Under the pieces are notes generated by a model. It was not told the origin of the DNA. It ran no database searches and saw only the letters and a list, made by a program, of their open reading frames with translations. 64,000 bases of DNA from CAWAWP01 sp963841205. GTDB lineage: Bacteria > Chloroflexota > Ktedonobacteria > Ktedonobacterales > JADMIN01. Location of the stretch: NCBI GenBank assembly GCA_963841205.1, contig CAWJCH010000024.1, positions 60,084 through 124,083 on the forward strand, written 5' to 3'. This document shows positions 26,059-34,862 of this stretch, one piece after another (positions within the stretch are counted from its first letter, which is position 1; each line of letters starts with the position of its first letter). A program made the position numbers and the translations under genes.

Positions 26059-26327
26059 TTTCACCTTCACTGCTCCTTCCCAACTCACGCCACGGCCGCA
26101 CGCTTCGTGCTACGGATCCATTCGCGCTGCCGTTGCGGGCTACGTTGGCAGGGTACCGCGTCCGCGATAGATTGGCAATCGGGGTGGTGCGCGGGCTGAG
26201 GTCGGCCGGGGGTGCGGTGGAGGTCGTCTGTCTCGTGATGTGAGAAGTCTGATCTTGACAGGCAGGCAGCCTCGGCATAAAGTAGTCCATCGCTGCAGTA
26301 ACTTTTGTAGTAGAGCTAGAGGAGATT

Positions 26328-27812
26328 GTGCGCGTGCTTGCTCGGTCGATCTACATCAGCTCGAGCCCCGCGGAGACGGAGTTCCGGGATGCGCTGGCCG
26401 CCGCGCTGCATCGGGCGGACGCCCACGCGGTCTTCAGCGAGATCGATCGACCGATGACGCAGTCGCGCCCGCTCGACGAGGCGTTGCTGCGCAGGTGTGA
26501 TGGCTGCGTGGTGGTGCTGACGGGGGCCGCGCTTGGCGCGCCGCGCATGCTGCACGAGGCGAAACGTTACGCCGAGCTGGCGCAACGGGAGCCGGAACGC
26601 GCGTTGATCGTGGTGTTATTGGAGCCGATCGCGGCGAACGATATCTGGCCGTTCCTGCTCGACGCGCCGCGCGTGGAGGGTCCGGACGGGGCGGAGTGGG
26701 TGGCCGATGTGCTGCTCTTCGGCGTCCTCCACGCGCTCGGGCTCACGTACACGATACCCCACGCCGCGCCGCCGACGTCACCGCTCGTCGGGCGCCGTGC
26801 CACGCTGCCACCGTCATATGAACTGTCGCCGTCGCGGACGACGCTGCCCCCGGCGCTGCCGCGGACGAATCGCCAGACGGTGCCGATCGACTGGGCATCG
26901 TTGCAGTTGGTGGAGGATCCGTGGGCGGCGGTCGCGGAGCCGCTGGTGACGGCTTCACTCTCGCTGGCGCCGCGGAGACGACGATCGCGGGGGTATGACC
27001 CCAGCAGGCAGTATTTGCCGTTGGTCGTGGCGCTCTCGCTGGTGATGGTGCTGGCCCTCTCGGGGCTGGTGCTGTTGCGTCAGGGCGTGGGGCCGTTCAG
27101 CATTGGGGCGGCCCCGACCGGCAGCCATGTCGCGACGGCGACGCATGCGCCGGCTGCACGGCCCACCGCGACGAGCGTGCCGCCGACGCACGCGCCAGAC
27201 CCCACGGCGACGCCGCAACCGGCCGCCACCGCAACGCCGCTGCCGACGAATTGGGCCCAATTCGTCAAGACGGACGCGACGACGCAGGGCTCGTGGATGG
27301 GCGTCTACGGTGCGCAGGGAGCCGCGGTGTTTGAGGACGGATCGACCTTGCCGACGACGATCGCGGTGACGCCAAACGGCGACGCCAGGTGTAGTAGCGG
27401 CTGTTGGGCGGGCCAGACCGACGATCCGCGCGGGCTGGAGAAGGTCTCCGATCCTACCAATACCAAGGATCGCATCGCGGCGTGCTGGTATACGCCGAGC
27501 ACCGACGCTGGGGCAAGCTACACGATCGACGTCAACATCACGGACGGGCAGACGCACCGAATGGCGCTCTACCTGCTGGATTGGGATGGCTGGCCCGGCG
27601 GCGGACGCGGCGAATCGATCTCGCTCGCGGACGGCTCGACGAGCGCCGCGGGCGGCACTTCCGCGGCGCAATTCGACACTCAGGCCGTGAGCCAGTTTCA
27701 GGGCGGTGTCTATCTCGTGTGGAAGGTGCGCGGGCACGTGCGGATCACGGTGACGAATTCGCGTGCGGGATCGAACGCGGTGGCGAGCGGCCTCTTCTTC
27801 GACGCGGCGTAG
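26328..27812 (+). CDS. TIR-domain protein with transmembrane helix and extracellular beta-domain
   Basis: 494 residues from GTG 26328; GTG 26334 is better spaced from agaggag and may be the real start. Residues 6-135 look like a bacterial TIR domain: SIYISSSPAETEFRDALAAAL, VFSEID, CDGCVVVLTGAAL, and Glu77 in PRMLHEAKRYAEL where the catalytic Glu of NADase TIRs sits. A Pro-rich linker leads to one membrane helix (about 229-251), then a Thr/Pro/Ala stalk (about 262-303). A C-terminal domain (about 305-494) has WMGVYGAQGAAVF, DRIAACWYTPS, HRMALYLLDWDGWPGG and GVYLVWKVRGHVRITVTN, a beta-sandwich also found on secreted proteins. An intracellular TIR linked to an exterior sensor is unusual. No other defence gene is adjacent. 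Confidence 0.68.
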   Translation: MRVLARSIYISSSPAETEFRDALAAALHRADAHAVFSEIDRPMTQSRPLDEALLRRCDGCVVVLTGAALGAPRMLHEAKRYAELAQREPERALIVVLLEPIAANDIWPFLLDAPRVEGPDGAEWVADVLLFGVLHALGLTYTIPHAAPPTSPLVGRRATLPPSYELSPSRTTLPPALPRTNRQTVPIDWASLQLVEDPWAAVAEPLVTASLSLAPRRRRSRGYDPSRQYLPLVVALSLVMVLALSGLVLLRQGVGPFSIGAAPTGSHVATATHAPAARPTATSVPPTHAPDPTATPQPAATATPLPTNWAQFVKTDATTQGSWMGVYGAQGAAVFEDGSTLPTTIAVTPNGDARCSSGCWAGQTDDPRGLEKVSDPTNTKDRIAACWYTPSTDAGASYTIDVNITDGQTHRMALYLLDWDGWPGGGRGESISLADGSTSAAGGTSAAQFDTQAVSQFQGGVYLVWKVRGHVRITVTNSRAGSNAVASGLFFDAA

Positions 27813-28209
27813 TGAAGTGGCGCGAAGGATCGCGATGCTGGCGTGCCGTTGGAGGGAGGGGTGACCGTCGCGGCACTGAAGTGCCAGCGTACGGGCTTCG
27901 CGGGCTGAAGTCCGCAGGGACGCGCTTGATGGCCTATTTGAATGTACGCTAGGGGTGAGCGGGCGGGACATGTTCCGCCCTTACGGTGTTTGGTGGTGGT
28001 CCACGTTAGTGGAGCGAGACGAGGTAGGTTTTGTCGGTTACCTGCCACGTCACCCAGACCCAATCCTTACCGAGGATTGCGCGCAATGCACGCTCTGCCC
28101 AGATGACGCTTGACCGCGCATCAGGATAGGGATGAAGCCGCTCATCTTCCCTGGGCCAGTGAAACGACGTCCACGGCCCTTCAGCGGCGAGGTAGCCGAA
28201 TCTCGCCGA
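27813..28209. other. Repeat-bearing intergenic region
   Basis: No gene. Contains the bipartite repeat gcggcactgaagtgcc...gggctgaagtccgc (27869-27918), also seen at 45408 and 48981, and a gcgggacatgttccgcc palindrome near 27963. Confidence 0.6.
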
Positions 28210-29420
28210 GTGACAACTCCCCACGGCTGAAGCCGGGGGCTTCTCGGCTCACGCCGAGCGACGTGCCGGTTGTCCGCCGGAACACCTGCGCCAAGGGCGC
28301 AGATACTGCACCTGCGGGGGCAGGGGACGACCTGGGAGCATGGCACCATGGCACCATGGCGACCAAGGCGCAGGATATGCACTGCGCCTACCGCGTCACG
28401 CGGGCCGGTGGCCCCACAGTGGGGACAGGTGTCGATCCTGCGGTGCTTGCTCCGCTCCCCGCCTACGGGACACGTCTGCGAGGAAGAGGCTTCGCTGCGG
28501 GTGATCACCCCAGCAGTTTTGTCGTCGAGTTGCTGGATGATCTGGCGGGTACAGGCGGTGCTCACCTGTTGGGCTTGCACCCGTCCCGTGCGTTGGGCGG
28601 CATCGTTGAAGGGCTCACCGACAGAGCACGTCGCCCCGGGGAACGCTGCAGCGATGGCGTGCGTGGCGTTGTGCGTGGCATCGCGCACCTGGCGCTTGGT
28701 CGTGTCGAGTACCCGATATTTGCGGCGTTGCAGGCGCTTCCAGCGGCACGAGCCCTTGGTCTTGCGGGATGGTGCCTGTTGGATCTCCGCCAGCGTCTTA
28801 TTGCGCCACTGGATGACGGCCTTGACGCCGCGTCCATGCACGAGGAAGACCTTCGGGCCATCAGTGGCGGCGATGAGCGTATGCACGCCCAGGTCCACCC
28901 CGATCACGGTCTGCTGTGGTCGAGGGGCGTCAGCGACTGCACAGACGAGGCGCAGGACGCCATACGACAGGCGGGCCTCCATGAGGCGACCAGGCAATGG
29001 CACTGCCTGCGGCACGCGAATGCGCAGCGTGCCGCTCTTGCCATGGGGCCTGATGAGTCGCCCGTCGCGCATGCGGGCATCCTGGTTGGTGTACACGACG
29101 TCGTGCTAGCGCGGCTTGCGCCATGGCTAGCGCGCTGCCGCCTGCCCATGCTTGCGCAATTGCCGGCAGGAGTCCACCGCCTCGCAGGACTCACCGATGA
29201 GCTGCGGGGTGCTTTGCGCGGAGAGGCCGGGGTACCGCCCCTTGGCCCACCGCTGCCAGCGCGCTTTGCTCGGCCAGCGCCAGCCAAGCCGCCGGATACG
29301 GTGGTGGCGTACCACCAGATCACCCCACAGCCGCGCCGCCGCCTTGCGGCCAGCCGTGAAGGTGGCCCATTCGGTCGTCGTCCGCGGATGCCACGCAATT
29401 TCTATCGTGCGATAGCTCAT
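28210..29420 (-). pseudogene. tnpB: TnpB-like protein copy 2 with two in-frame amber codons
   Basis: Starts at ATG 29420 (MSYRTIEIAWHPRTTTEW). After GQAAAR two TAG codons (29127-29129 and 29106-29108) interrupt an otherwise single frame; copy 1 has tyrosine codons at exactly both positions (RYPWRRPRYHDV). RuvC motifs IGVDLGVHTL, SVGEPFND and RDAVGAVHI remain. The first zinc-ribbon pair is damaged: CPVGG here against CPVCG in copy 1. The frame runs on past the right end into flanking DNA because the C-terminal frame is also shifted. Probably an inactive copy; suppression at both ambers is possible but less likely. Confidence 0.82.
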
Positions 29421-29535
29421 ACAGACAGTAGAGCAAACAGGTGTTCAACTGTCCAATGTTGCCGCCTGCGGGCGGCCCGGCTTTCACCCCCCTGCCCGAA
29501 GGCAGGGGCCCTCAGCCGGGGTTTCGGTAGAAGGG
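28210..29535 (-). mobile_element. tnpB-only IS200/IS605-type element, copy 2
   Basis: Minus orientation. The right end, cccccggcttcagccgtggggagttgtca, is at 28210-28240; the left-end hairpin ccccctgcc...ggcagggg is at 29487-29507 with flank to about 29535. No tnpA. It interrupts the 3' part of the gene at 29484-30083. Same family as copy 1. Confidence 0.78.
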
Positions 29536-30083
29536 ATTGACGCCCCAAAGGACTGCGGATGCTGTCCGCAGTAGCAAGCGGTAGAGTGACTCTTCCCCAG
29601 AGTTCGCGGGGCGGTCGATCGGGCCGCGAATTGCTTGATCGTCTCGTTGCGGCGCGCGTATTCGGCTATCCCACCCTCACGGTCGCTAAATGGGAACGCC
29701 AGTAGCCAGCGGGCGAGATCGTGCGATTGAGTATGCCATTCGCGCTCTGCCTCGCTGATCTGGTCGCGGAAGTCGTAGCGGAGGTAGGCGCGGTGCAATT
29801 CTGGTGAGCCATTGGTTAGCGTGTTTCGCGTCTCTTGCAGATAGGCGGGCGAGCCATAAAAGACGCAGTCCGTCAGTTGGCTGACCAGACCATTCCAGAC
29901 GACATAGTCTATCGTCTGTACCAGCCGATTGCTATCGTGGTAGAGGCGATCCGCAAGACGCTGGGCGCGGGCATGCGTAGGATCGGCGGGGTCGAGGAAG
30001 GCGTTGACGATGGTGAGGAGGCGGCAGCGGTAGTTGAGGGGAGCGGGGAAACGGCGACCAGGAACAGTGTTTCGATCGGGCAT
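29484..30083 (-). pseudogene. Unknown protein, 3' end replaced by IS copy 2 left end
   Basis: About 199 residues from ATG 30083 with gagagga just upstream. The native part (RRFPAPLNYRCRLLTIVNAFLD, then helical LADRLYHDSNRLVQTIDYVVW and FRDQISEAEREW) is hydrophilic and alpha-helical. The last roughly 20 residues are encoded by the element's left-end hairpin, so the gene lost its true C-terminus. No family was recognised. Confidence 0.55.
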
Positions 30084-30203
30084 CTTCCTCTCGCATGCAT
30101 TTGTGGCGGCATGCGCGCGTGCATCGGCCACCGACACGACGGCGGCACGCCTTACCTTGTACCACGTCGCACATGGTCTCGTCGCAAGTGAGCCGATTTC
30201 CGC

Positions 30204-30755
30204 TCAGGATGGATCGGGGGCGGCGAGGAGGGCGAGGGCGGCGTCGCACCAGGCGACGTTCTCGGCCTCGAACATGAGGCCGCGCAGGAGGGGGAGGTAG
30301 TTCATGCGCTGCTCGTGGGTGAGCGCGGCGAGATCGGGGAAGTCGCGCGCCTTGAGGGCTTCGTAGCGGGCGAGGCGGTCGGCGTAGTGGGCGCGGGCCT
30401 GATGGAGCTGCTTGGCGAGCGTGGCGGGGTCTACCAGTGAGCCGGCGCGGACCTTCACCAACAGGTCTTCGCGCAGGGGTCCCGGCTCCGTAGGCGCGGC
30501 GATCCAGGCGGCGAGGTGTTGGCGCCCGCCGGGGGTGAGGGTGTAGAGCTTCATGGCAGGGCGGTCGGCCTGGGGGACGACCTCGGACTCGACGTATCCG
30601 GCGGCTTCGAGCGCGGCCAGCTCGCGATAGATCTGCTGGTGCGTGGCGTTCCAGAAGTAGCCGACGGAGCGGTCGAAGCGCTTGGCGAGGCCATAGCCGC
30701 TGGCACGTCCGCCGAGCAGCGTCGCCAGAATCGCGTGCGAGAGCGCCACGGGCAT
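30204..30755 (-). CDS. PadR-family transcriptional regulator
   Basis: 183 residues. The winged helix at the N-terminus (SHAILATLLGGRASGYGLAKRFDRSVGYFWNATHQQIYRELAALEAAGYVESEV) has the PadR signature ATHQQIYREL. The C-terminal helical part (LREDLLVKVRAGSLVDPATLAKQL...) is the Vir_act_alpha_C dimerisation domain. PadR regulators repress divergently encoded genes and release DNA on binding small molecules. The divergent gene is an NTF2-like protein, and two TGCA-N6-TGCA sites lie between them. Confidence 0.9.
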   Translation of the reverse strand: MPVALSHAILATLLGGRASGYGLAKRFDRSVGYFWNATHQQIYRELAALEAAGYVESEVVPQADRPAMKLYTLTPGGRQHLAAWIAAPTEPGPLREDLLVKVRAGSLVDPATLAKQLHQARAHYADRLARYEALKARDFPDLAALTHEQRMNYLPLLRGLMFEAENVAWCDAALALLAAPDPS

Positions 30756-30772
30756 GCCTCACTTCACAGGAT

Positions 30773-30827
30773 TGCACCTTGATGCAGAGGGGAGTATACT
30801 CGACTCGCTCTATGCACATTGTTGCAT
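30773..30827. promoter_or_regulatory. Paired candidate PadR operators
   Basis: TGCA-CCTTGA-TGCA (30773-30786) and TATGCA-CATTGT-TGCATA (30811-30828) share arms and a six-base spacer and sit in the divergent promoter region. The centres are 40 bp apart, close to four helical turns. A promoter-like tatact is between them. Confidence 0.55.
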
Positions 30828-30844
30828 ATACGAGGAGGTGAGGC

Positions 30845-31261
30845 GTGCTCTACGCGTGGATCGTACGGCGTCGGGTGCGCCGGGGCTTTCAGTCGTTGAG
30901 TGAGGGGGCGGCGGAGCCGGTGCTGCGGCAGTTCGCGCCGGGGGTGACGTTCTGCTTCGCGGGGGAGCATGCGCTGGGCGGCGAGCGACACGGCGTCGCG
31001 GAGGTGCGCGAGTGGTTTCAGCAGCTCTACCGCGCGTTTCCGGGCATCGCGTTCGAGGTGCAACAGGTGCTCGTGGCGGGGGGACCGTGGGATACGCGCG
31101 TGGCGACGCAGTTCACCGTCCACGCGGCGCGTCCCGATGGTGGCCGCTACGCGAACGAGGGCGTGCAACTCTTGCGGCTGCACTGGGGACGCATCGTTGA
31201 GGATCGGCTCTACGAGGATACACAGATGCTGGCGCGCGAGCTCGCCACGCGCGCGGCGTGA
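30845..31261 (+). CDS. NTF2/SnoaL-like protein
   Basis: 138 residues from GTG 30845 with aggaggtgag upstream. The cone-shaped NTF2 fold is indicated by the order helix (FQSLSEGAAEPVLRQFAPGVTFCFAG), GERHGVAEVREWFQQLYRAFPGIAFEVQQVLV, then strands VATQFTVHAARPDGGRYANEGVQLLRLHWGRIVEDRLYEDTQ. Such proteins bind small hydrophobic molecules or act as isomerases or cyclases. Divergent from padR, which probably controls it. Confidence 0.8.
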   Translation: MLYAWIVRRRVRRGFQSLSEGAAEPVLRQFAPGVTFCFAGEHALGGERHGVAEVREWFQQLYRAFPGIAFEVQQVLVAGGPWDTRVATQFTVHAARPDGGRYANEGVQLLRLHWGRIVEDRLYEDTQMLARELATRAA

Positions 31262-31274
31262 CGGCGTGACACAC

Positions 31275-32576
31275 TCAGAGGAAGCGGCTGAGGTAGCCAT
31301 GGAGACGCACGGCGTCGGCGTCGGCCGCCTCGAGCCCGCGCTGGAGCTCCGCCGCCGCCGTCTCGTCGGCGTGGCCGGAGGCCGAGAGCTGCTGCACCTG
31401 CTGGCCAATGCCGTTGACGTCCATGCCGACGCGCTCGACGAGGGCGCGTGCGTTGTGGATCGACTGGAGGATGCCGAGCCGCAGTTGGTCCACGCCGAAG
31501 GCGAGCGGGGCGAGCTGTCGGAACTGCTGCGAAGGTACCGGTTGCTTCAGGTTGGCCTGGGTCAGCCCTTCGATGTAGCGGTTGAGCATCGCGATCTCTT
31601 GCTGGAGCGCGTCGAGGTTGACGGTGGCTTGGGCGGAGCGGGCGAGGCGGTCGAGTGTGAGGTTGAGGCTGACGGCGAGTTGGAGCAGGGGGTCGCCGGA
31701 TTGGGTCGGCGCGCGGGCGGCGAGATCGCCGTTGGCGATGCGCGCGTGGATCTGCTGGAGGGCGCCGATCGCCTCTTCAAGCTCCTGGTTGTAGCCGGCG
31801 AGCAGACTGTAGGCGCGCTCGAGTTCGGTGGTGCGGTCGGATTCAGCGAGGGCGCGCGCGACGCTGCGGGCGGCGACGGAGGAGATCACGGCGACGACGC
31901 TGATGAGCACGAGCGGGTAGATCGCCACGGGATAGGAGCGCAGGAACGGCGGCAGGTCGTTCGGCAGGAAAGCATCGAGGGTGGCGCCGTGCGGGGCGAG
32001 GCCGAGATCGACGACGACGAAAACGGCGCTTGCAGCCCAGAGCAGCACGGAGACGCGTGGCGGGAGCAGGATGCTGGCGACGATGATGGGGATCACGAGC
32101 AGGTCGTAGCCGGCGAGGTCCTGGAAGTTAATCGCGCCGCTGGGAGTAGCGAGCTGTGAGCCGGCGATGGCGACGGCGAGGCCAATGGTGTACCACGCGG
32201 CCGCTGCGGTGACGCTGCCCCGCCGGTTGAGGACGATGCTGACGACCAGGACGGAGGCGAAGGCGAGGATACCGAGCAGCGTGCCGGGGTCGATCACGGG
32301 GAAGACGCCGCGCGGCAGGAGCAGCAGCGTGAGGACGACGGCGGTGAGTTGGAGCGTGCTGAGCAGACGACTCCGGCGGAAGAATTCGCGCTCGCGGGTG
32401 GTGGGCAACGCGCTGAGGGCGCCGGTGATGTGCGGGGTGGTGACGCCCAGCCAGAAGCCCCAGAAGCCGGATTGTCGCTCGGGACGGCCCAGCAGGCCGG
32501 GGACGCGCTCGTCACCATCAGGAGAAGGCGAGGCGGAATCGCGGAACACGCCTCTATTCGATGGAGCTGATCTCAC
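31275..32576 (-). CDS. Membrane protein with six helices and HAMP-like coiled-coil cytoplasmic part
   Basis: 433 residues. The six hydrophobic helices lie between residues 75 and 245 (LQLTAVVLTLLLLPRGVFPV, LLGILAFASVLVVSIVL, and others). A cytoplasmic part has ELERAYSLLAGYNQELEEAIGALQQIHARIANGDLAARAPTQ-type HAMP sequence and long helices to the end. No kinase, cyclase or MCP hairpin motif follows, so it looks like a signal transducer without an output domain, or one that acts through partner binding. The start at 32576 is uncertain. Confidence 0.65.
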   Translation of the reverse strand: MRSAPSNRGVFRDSASPSPDGDERVPGLLGRPERQSGFWGFWLGVTTPHITGALSALPTTREREFFRRSRLLSTLQLTAVVLTLLLLPRGVFPVIDPGTLLGILAFASVLVVSIVLNRRGSVTAAAAWYTIGLAVAIAGSQLATPSGAINFQDLAGYDLLVIPIIVASILLPPRVSVLLWAASAVFVVVDLGLAPHGATLDAFLPNDLPPFLRSYPVAIYPLVLISVVAVISSVAARSVARALAESDRTTELERAYSLLAGYNQELEEAIGALQQIHARIANGDLAARAPTQSGDPLLQLAVSLNLTLDRLARSAQATVNLDALQQEIAMLNRYIEGLTQANLKQPVPSQQFRQLAPLAFGVDQLRLGILQSIHNARALVERVGMDVNGIGQQVQQLSASGHADETAAAELQRGLEAADADAVRLHGYLSRFL

Positions 32577-32820
32577 GGTGGCATCCTCGAATCTCTGCCA
32601 AGCTAAGGGGCGCTGAAGTCCGACGGCTTGCTACTTGCTGTATGGTAACACCTCGCGCAACGGCTGAGTGTGCGGGCGCGCTGCGCAGGCGCCAGTAGAA
32701 CGATGGATGGTGAGCGATTCGAGCCACTACCCTTGGCTGCTCAGTCCCACGCAGGCGTAGCGCCCAGCTTGACGAGCATTGCTTATTTCGATATGCTTCT
32801 AAATTAGATGAGCATCAAGT
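32577..32820. promoter_or_regulatory. Divergent region with perfect TCTAAATTAGA palindrome
   Basis: 244 bp without a gene. The AT-rich stretch 32787-32818 includes the exact palindrome TCTAAATTAGA (32798-32808) just upstream of the ArsR-like gene, a natural site for autoregulation. Confidence 0.45.
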
Positions 32821-33480
32821 TTGACGGCCATAGAATTACCGGAGTGGGTTATGTCGCGAGAGGAACATGATGAGCTCCAGACGCTGCTGCGCTACCTGAA
32901 GACGCTGGCCGATCAGACGCGGCTGCGCATGATCGGGCTGCTCGCCACGCAGAAGCGCAGCGTGGAGGAGCTGGCGACACTGCTCAATCTGACGCCCGCC
33001 ACCGTCTCGTGGCACCTGGGCAAGCTGAAGGAGCTGGAGCTGGCGGAGATGCACGCCGAGGGCGCGACACACGTCTATCGCCTCAACGGCAAGGGGCTTG
33101 GGCGGATCAACCATCTGCTCGGCTCGCCGGAGCGCGTTGCACTCTGGGCCGAGGACGTGGAGGGCGACGCGTGGGAGCGCAAGGTGCTCGGCGACTTCAT
33201 CCAGAGCGGGCGGTTGAAGGAGATCCCCGCCTATCGCAAAAAGCGGCAGGTGATCCTGCGCTACCTCGCGGGGCAGTTCGCGGAGGGGCAGCTCTACCCG
33301 GAGAAGGAGGTCAACGCGATCCTCCAGCGCTACCATCCCGACTCGGCGACGCTGCGCCGCGAGATGGTCGGCTACGGGCTGCTCGCGCGCGAGCACGGCA
33401 TCTACTGGCGATCCGCTGCGCCGGTTCGTACTGCCGAAGGGAGTCCATCAGAAGGCGATGAGGCTACGAGCAAGGGCTAG
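32821..33480 (+). CDS. ArsR-type HTH regulator with DUF2087 domain
   Basis: 219 residues from TTG 32821 (ATG 32851 is a second option). The winged helix spans about residues 20-95: LADQTRLRMIGLLATQKRSVEELATLLNLTPATVSWHLGKLKEL. DUF2087 spans about 125-190, with GRLKEIPAYRKKRQVILRYLAGQFAEGQLYPEKEVN and REMVGYGLLAREHGIYWR. The same pairing occurs in many Gram-positive-type regulators of unknown ligand. No Cys metal site is visible in the HTH, so metal sensing is unlikely. Confidence 0.85.
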   Translation: MTAIELPEWVMSREEHDELQTLLRYLKTLADQTRLRMIGLLATQKRSVEELATLLNLTPATVSWHLGKLKELELAEMHAEGATHVYRLNGKGLGRINHLLGSPERVALWAEDVEGDAWERKVLGDFIQSGRLKEIPAYRKKRQVILRYLAGQFAEGQLYPEKEVNAILQRYHPDSATLRREMVGYGLLAREHGIYWRSAAPVRTAEGSPSEGDEATSKG

Positions 33481-33529
33481 CGACGCCCGTCACGAATGGG
33501 CACGTACCGAGTGAGAGGAAGAAGACCAG

Positions 33530-34857
33530 TTGACTGCTCCCCGCGGCTATAGCCGGGGGATTCCTGTTTCACCGAGGCCAGCCGAGGGCGGGCGAACCCG
33601 TCCCGGTCTGACGGCCTCTCCACAGGCGGAGACCGCGAGCCCCGCGGCCTTGATATTCCTGGCGGCGTTCACGTCACGGTCGTGGATGCTGCCGCAGACA
33701 GGACACATCCAGTGGCGCGTCTCCAGAGCGAGGGAATCGCGCACATGCCCGCAGGCGAAGCAGCGCTTGCTGCTCGGATACCACCCGTCGATGGCGACCA
33801 GGGTCCGCCCGTCCCATGCGGCCTTGTAGGCGAGTTGGCGTACGAACTCGCCCCAGCCGACGTCGTGGATCGCCTTCGCCAACGTCGGATGTTTGACCAT
33901 CGCCTTCACGCGCAGGCTCTCCACGCAAATCGTTTGGTTCTCACCGATGATGCGCGTGGAGAGTTTGTGCAGGAAGTCCTGGCGACGGTCGGCGATCCGA
34001 GCGTGGACGCGGGCGACTTTGACGCGGGCCTTCTCGCGGTTCTTGGCGCCTTTCTGCTTACGGGCCAGACGACGTTGCACCTTGGCGAGACGGTGCTCGT
34101 CGCGGCGGAAGAACGTGCGGATTGCCGACCTGCTCCCCGCTGTCGAGCACCACCACGTCCTGCAGCCCCAGATCGAGACCGACGTGGCGGGCGACGGGCG
34201 GCACGGGCTGGAGGTCCTCCTCCACGAGGAGGCTGACGAAGGAGCGCCCGGCGGTGTCCCGACTGACGGTGACGGTACTCGGCGCGGCCCCATCGGGCAA
34301 GGGACGGGACCAGCGGACGGCGAGAGGCGCATCCATCTTCGCCAGCGTCAGCGAGCGCACCGACGCATCCCAACCGACGCATCCCAGCGGAAGGCCGAGG
34401 TGGTGTACTCCGCCGCTTGCGGGCCGCGCTTCCTCTGGAAGCCGGGGTACGTGTGGAAGCCGGGGTACTTGGCGCGCCCCGCGAAGAAGTTGCGGAAGGC
34501 GCGGTCGAGATGGCGCAACGCCTGCTGCGTCGGCACGCTGGACCCCTCATTGCGCCAGACTGTTGCCGGCTCGCGCTTGAGGGCGGTCAGCGCCGCCGAG
34601 GTAGCGGCATAACTCACTCGCTCCTGGCGTTCATAGTAGGCGTCGGTGCGCAGCCGCAGGGCCCAATTGTAGACGAAACGCGCACTCCCGAACGTCCGCG
34701 CAAGTACGTCGGCTTGTTCGGGCGTCGGATAGAACCGATAGCGGTAGGCCCGTCTTTGTCCCATGTTCGCAGTGTAGCGCGTACCGTGTGAAACAGCAAC
34801 GGAAGGGGGAGCGGCGCTTCCTCCCCTTGCCTCAAGGCAGGGGTCTCCGCGCCGCAA
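33530..34857 (-). mobile_element. tnpB-only IS200/IS605-type element, copy 3
   Basis: Minus orientation: the right end tcccccggctatagccgcggggagcagtcaa terminates at 33530, and the left-end hairpin ccccttgcctcaaggcagggg is at about 34822-34842. It lies between the ArsR-like gene and the MBL gene; its left end is only a few bases from the MBL start codon. Confidence 0.78.
33547..34764 (-). pseudogene. tnpB: TnpB-like protein copy 3, two frameshifts
   Basis: ATG 34764 (MGQRRAYRYRFYPTPEQ) opens a TnpB with the N-terminal HTH_OrfB part. The first shift is caused by a 14-bp tandem duplication (34359-34372 and 34373-34386). The second is a one-base shift near 34112-34120, after VLDSGEQVGNP. Across frames all motifs are present: RHVGLDLGLQDVV, ICVESLRVKAM, zinc ribbon CFACG...CPVCG, and HDRDVNAARNI. 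This is a different TnpB subfamily from copies 1 and 2. Confidence 0.85.
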
Positions 34858-34862
34858 TTCCG

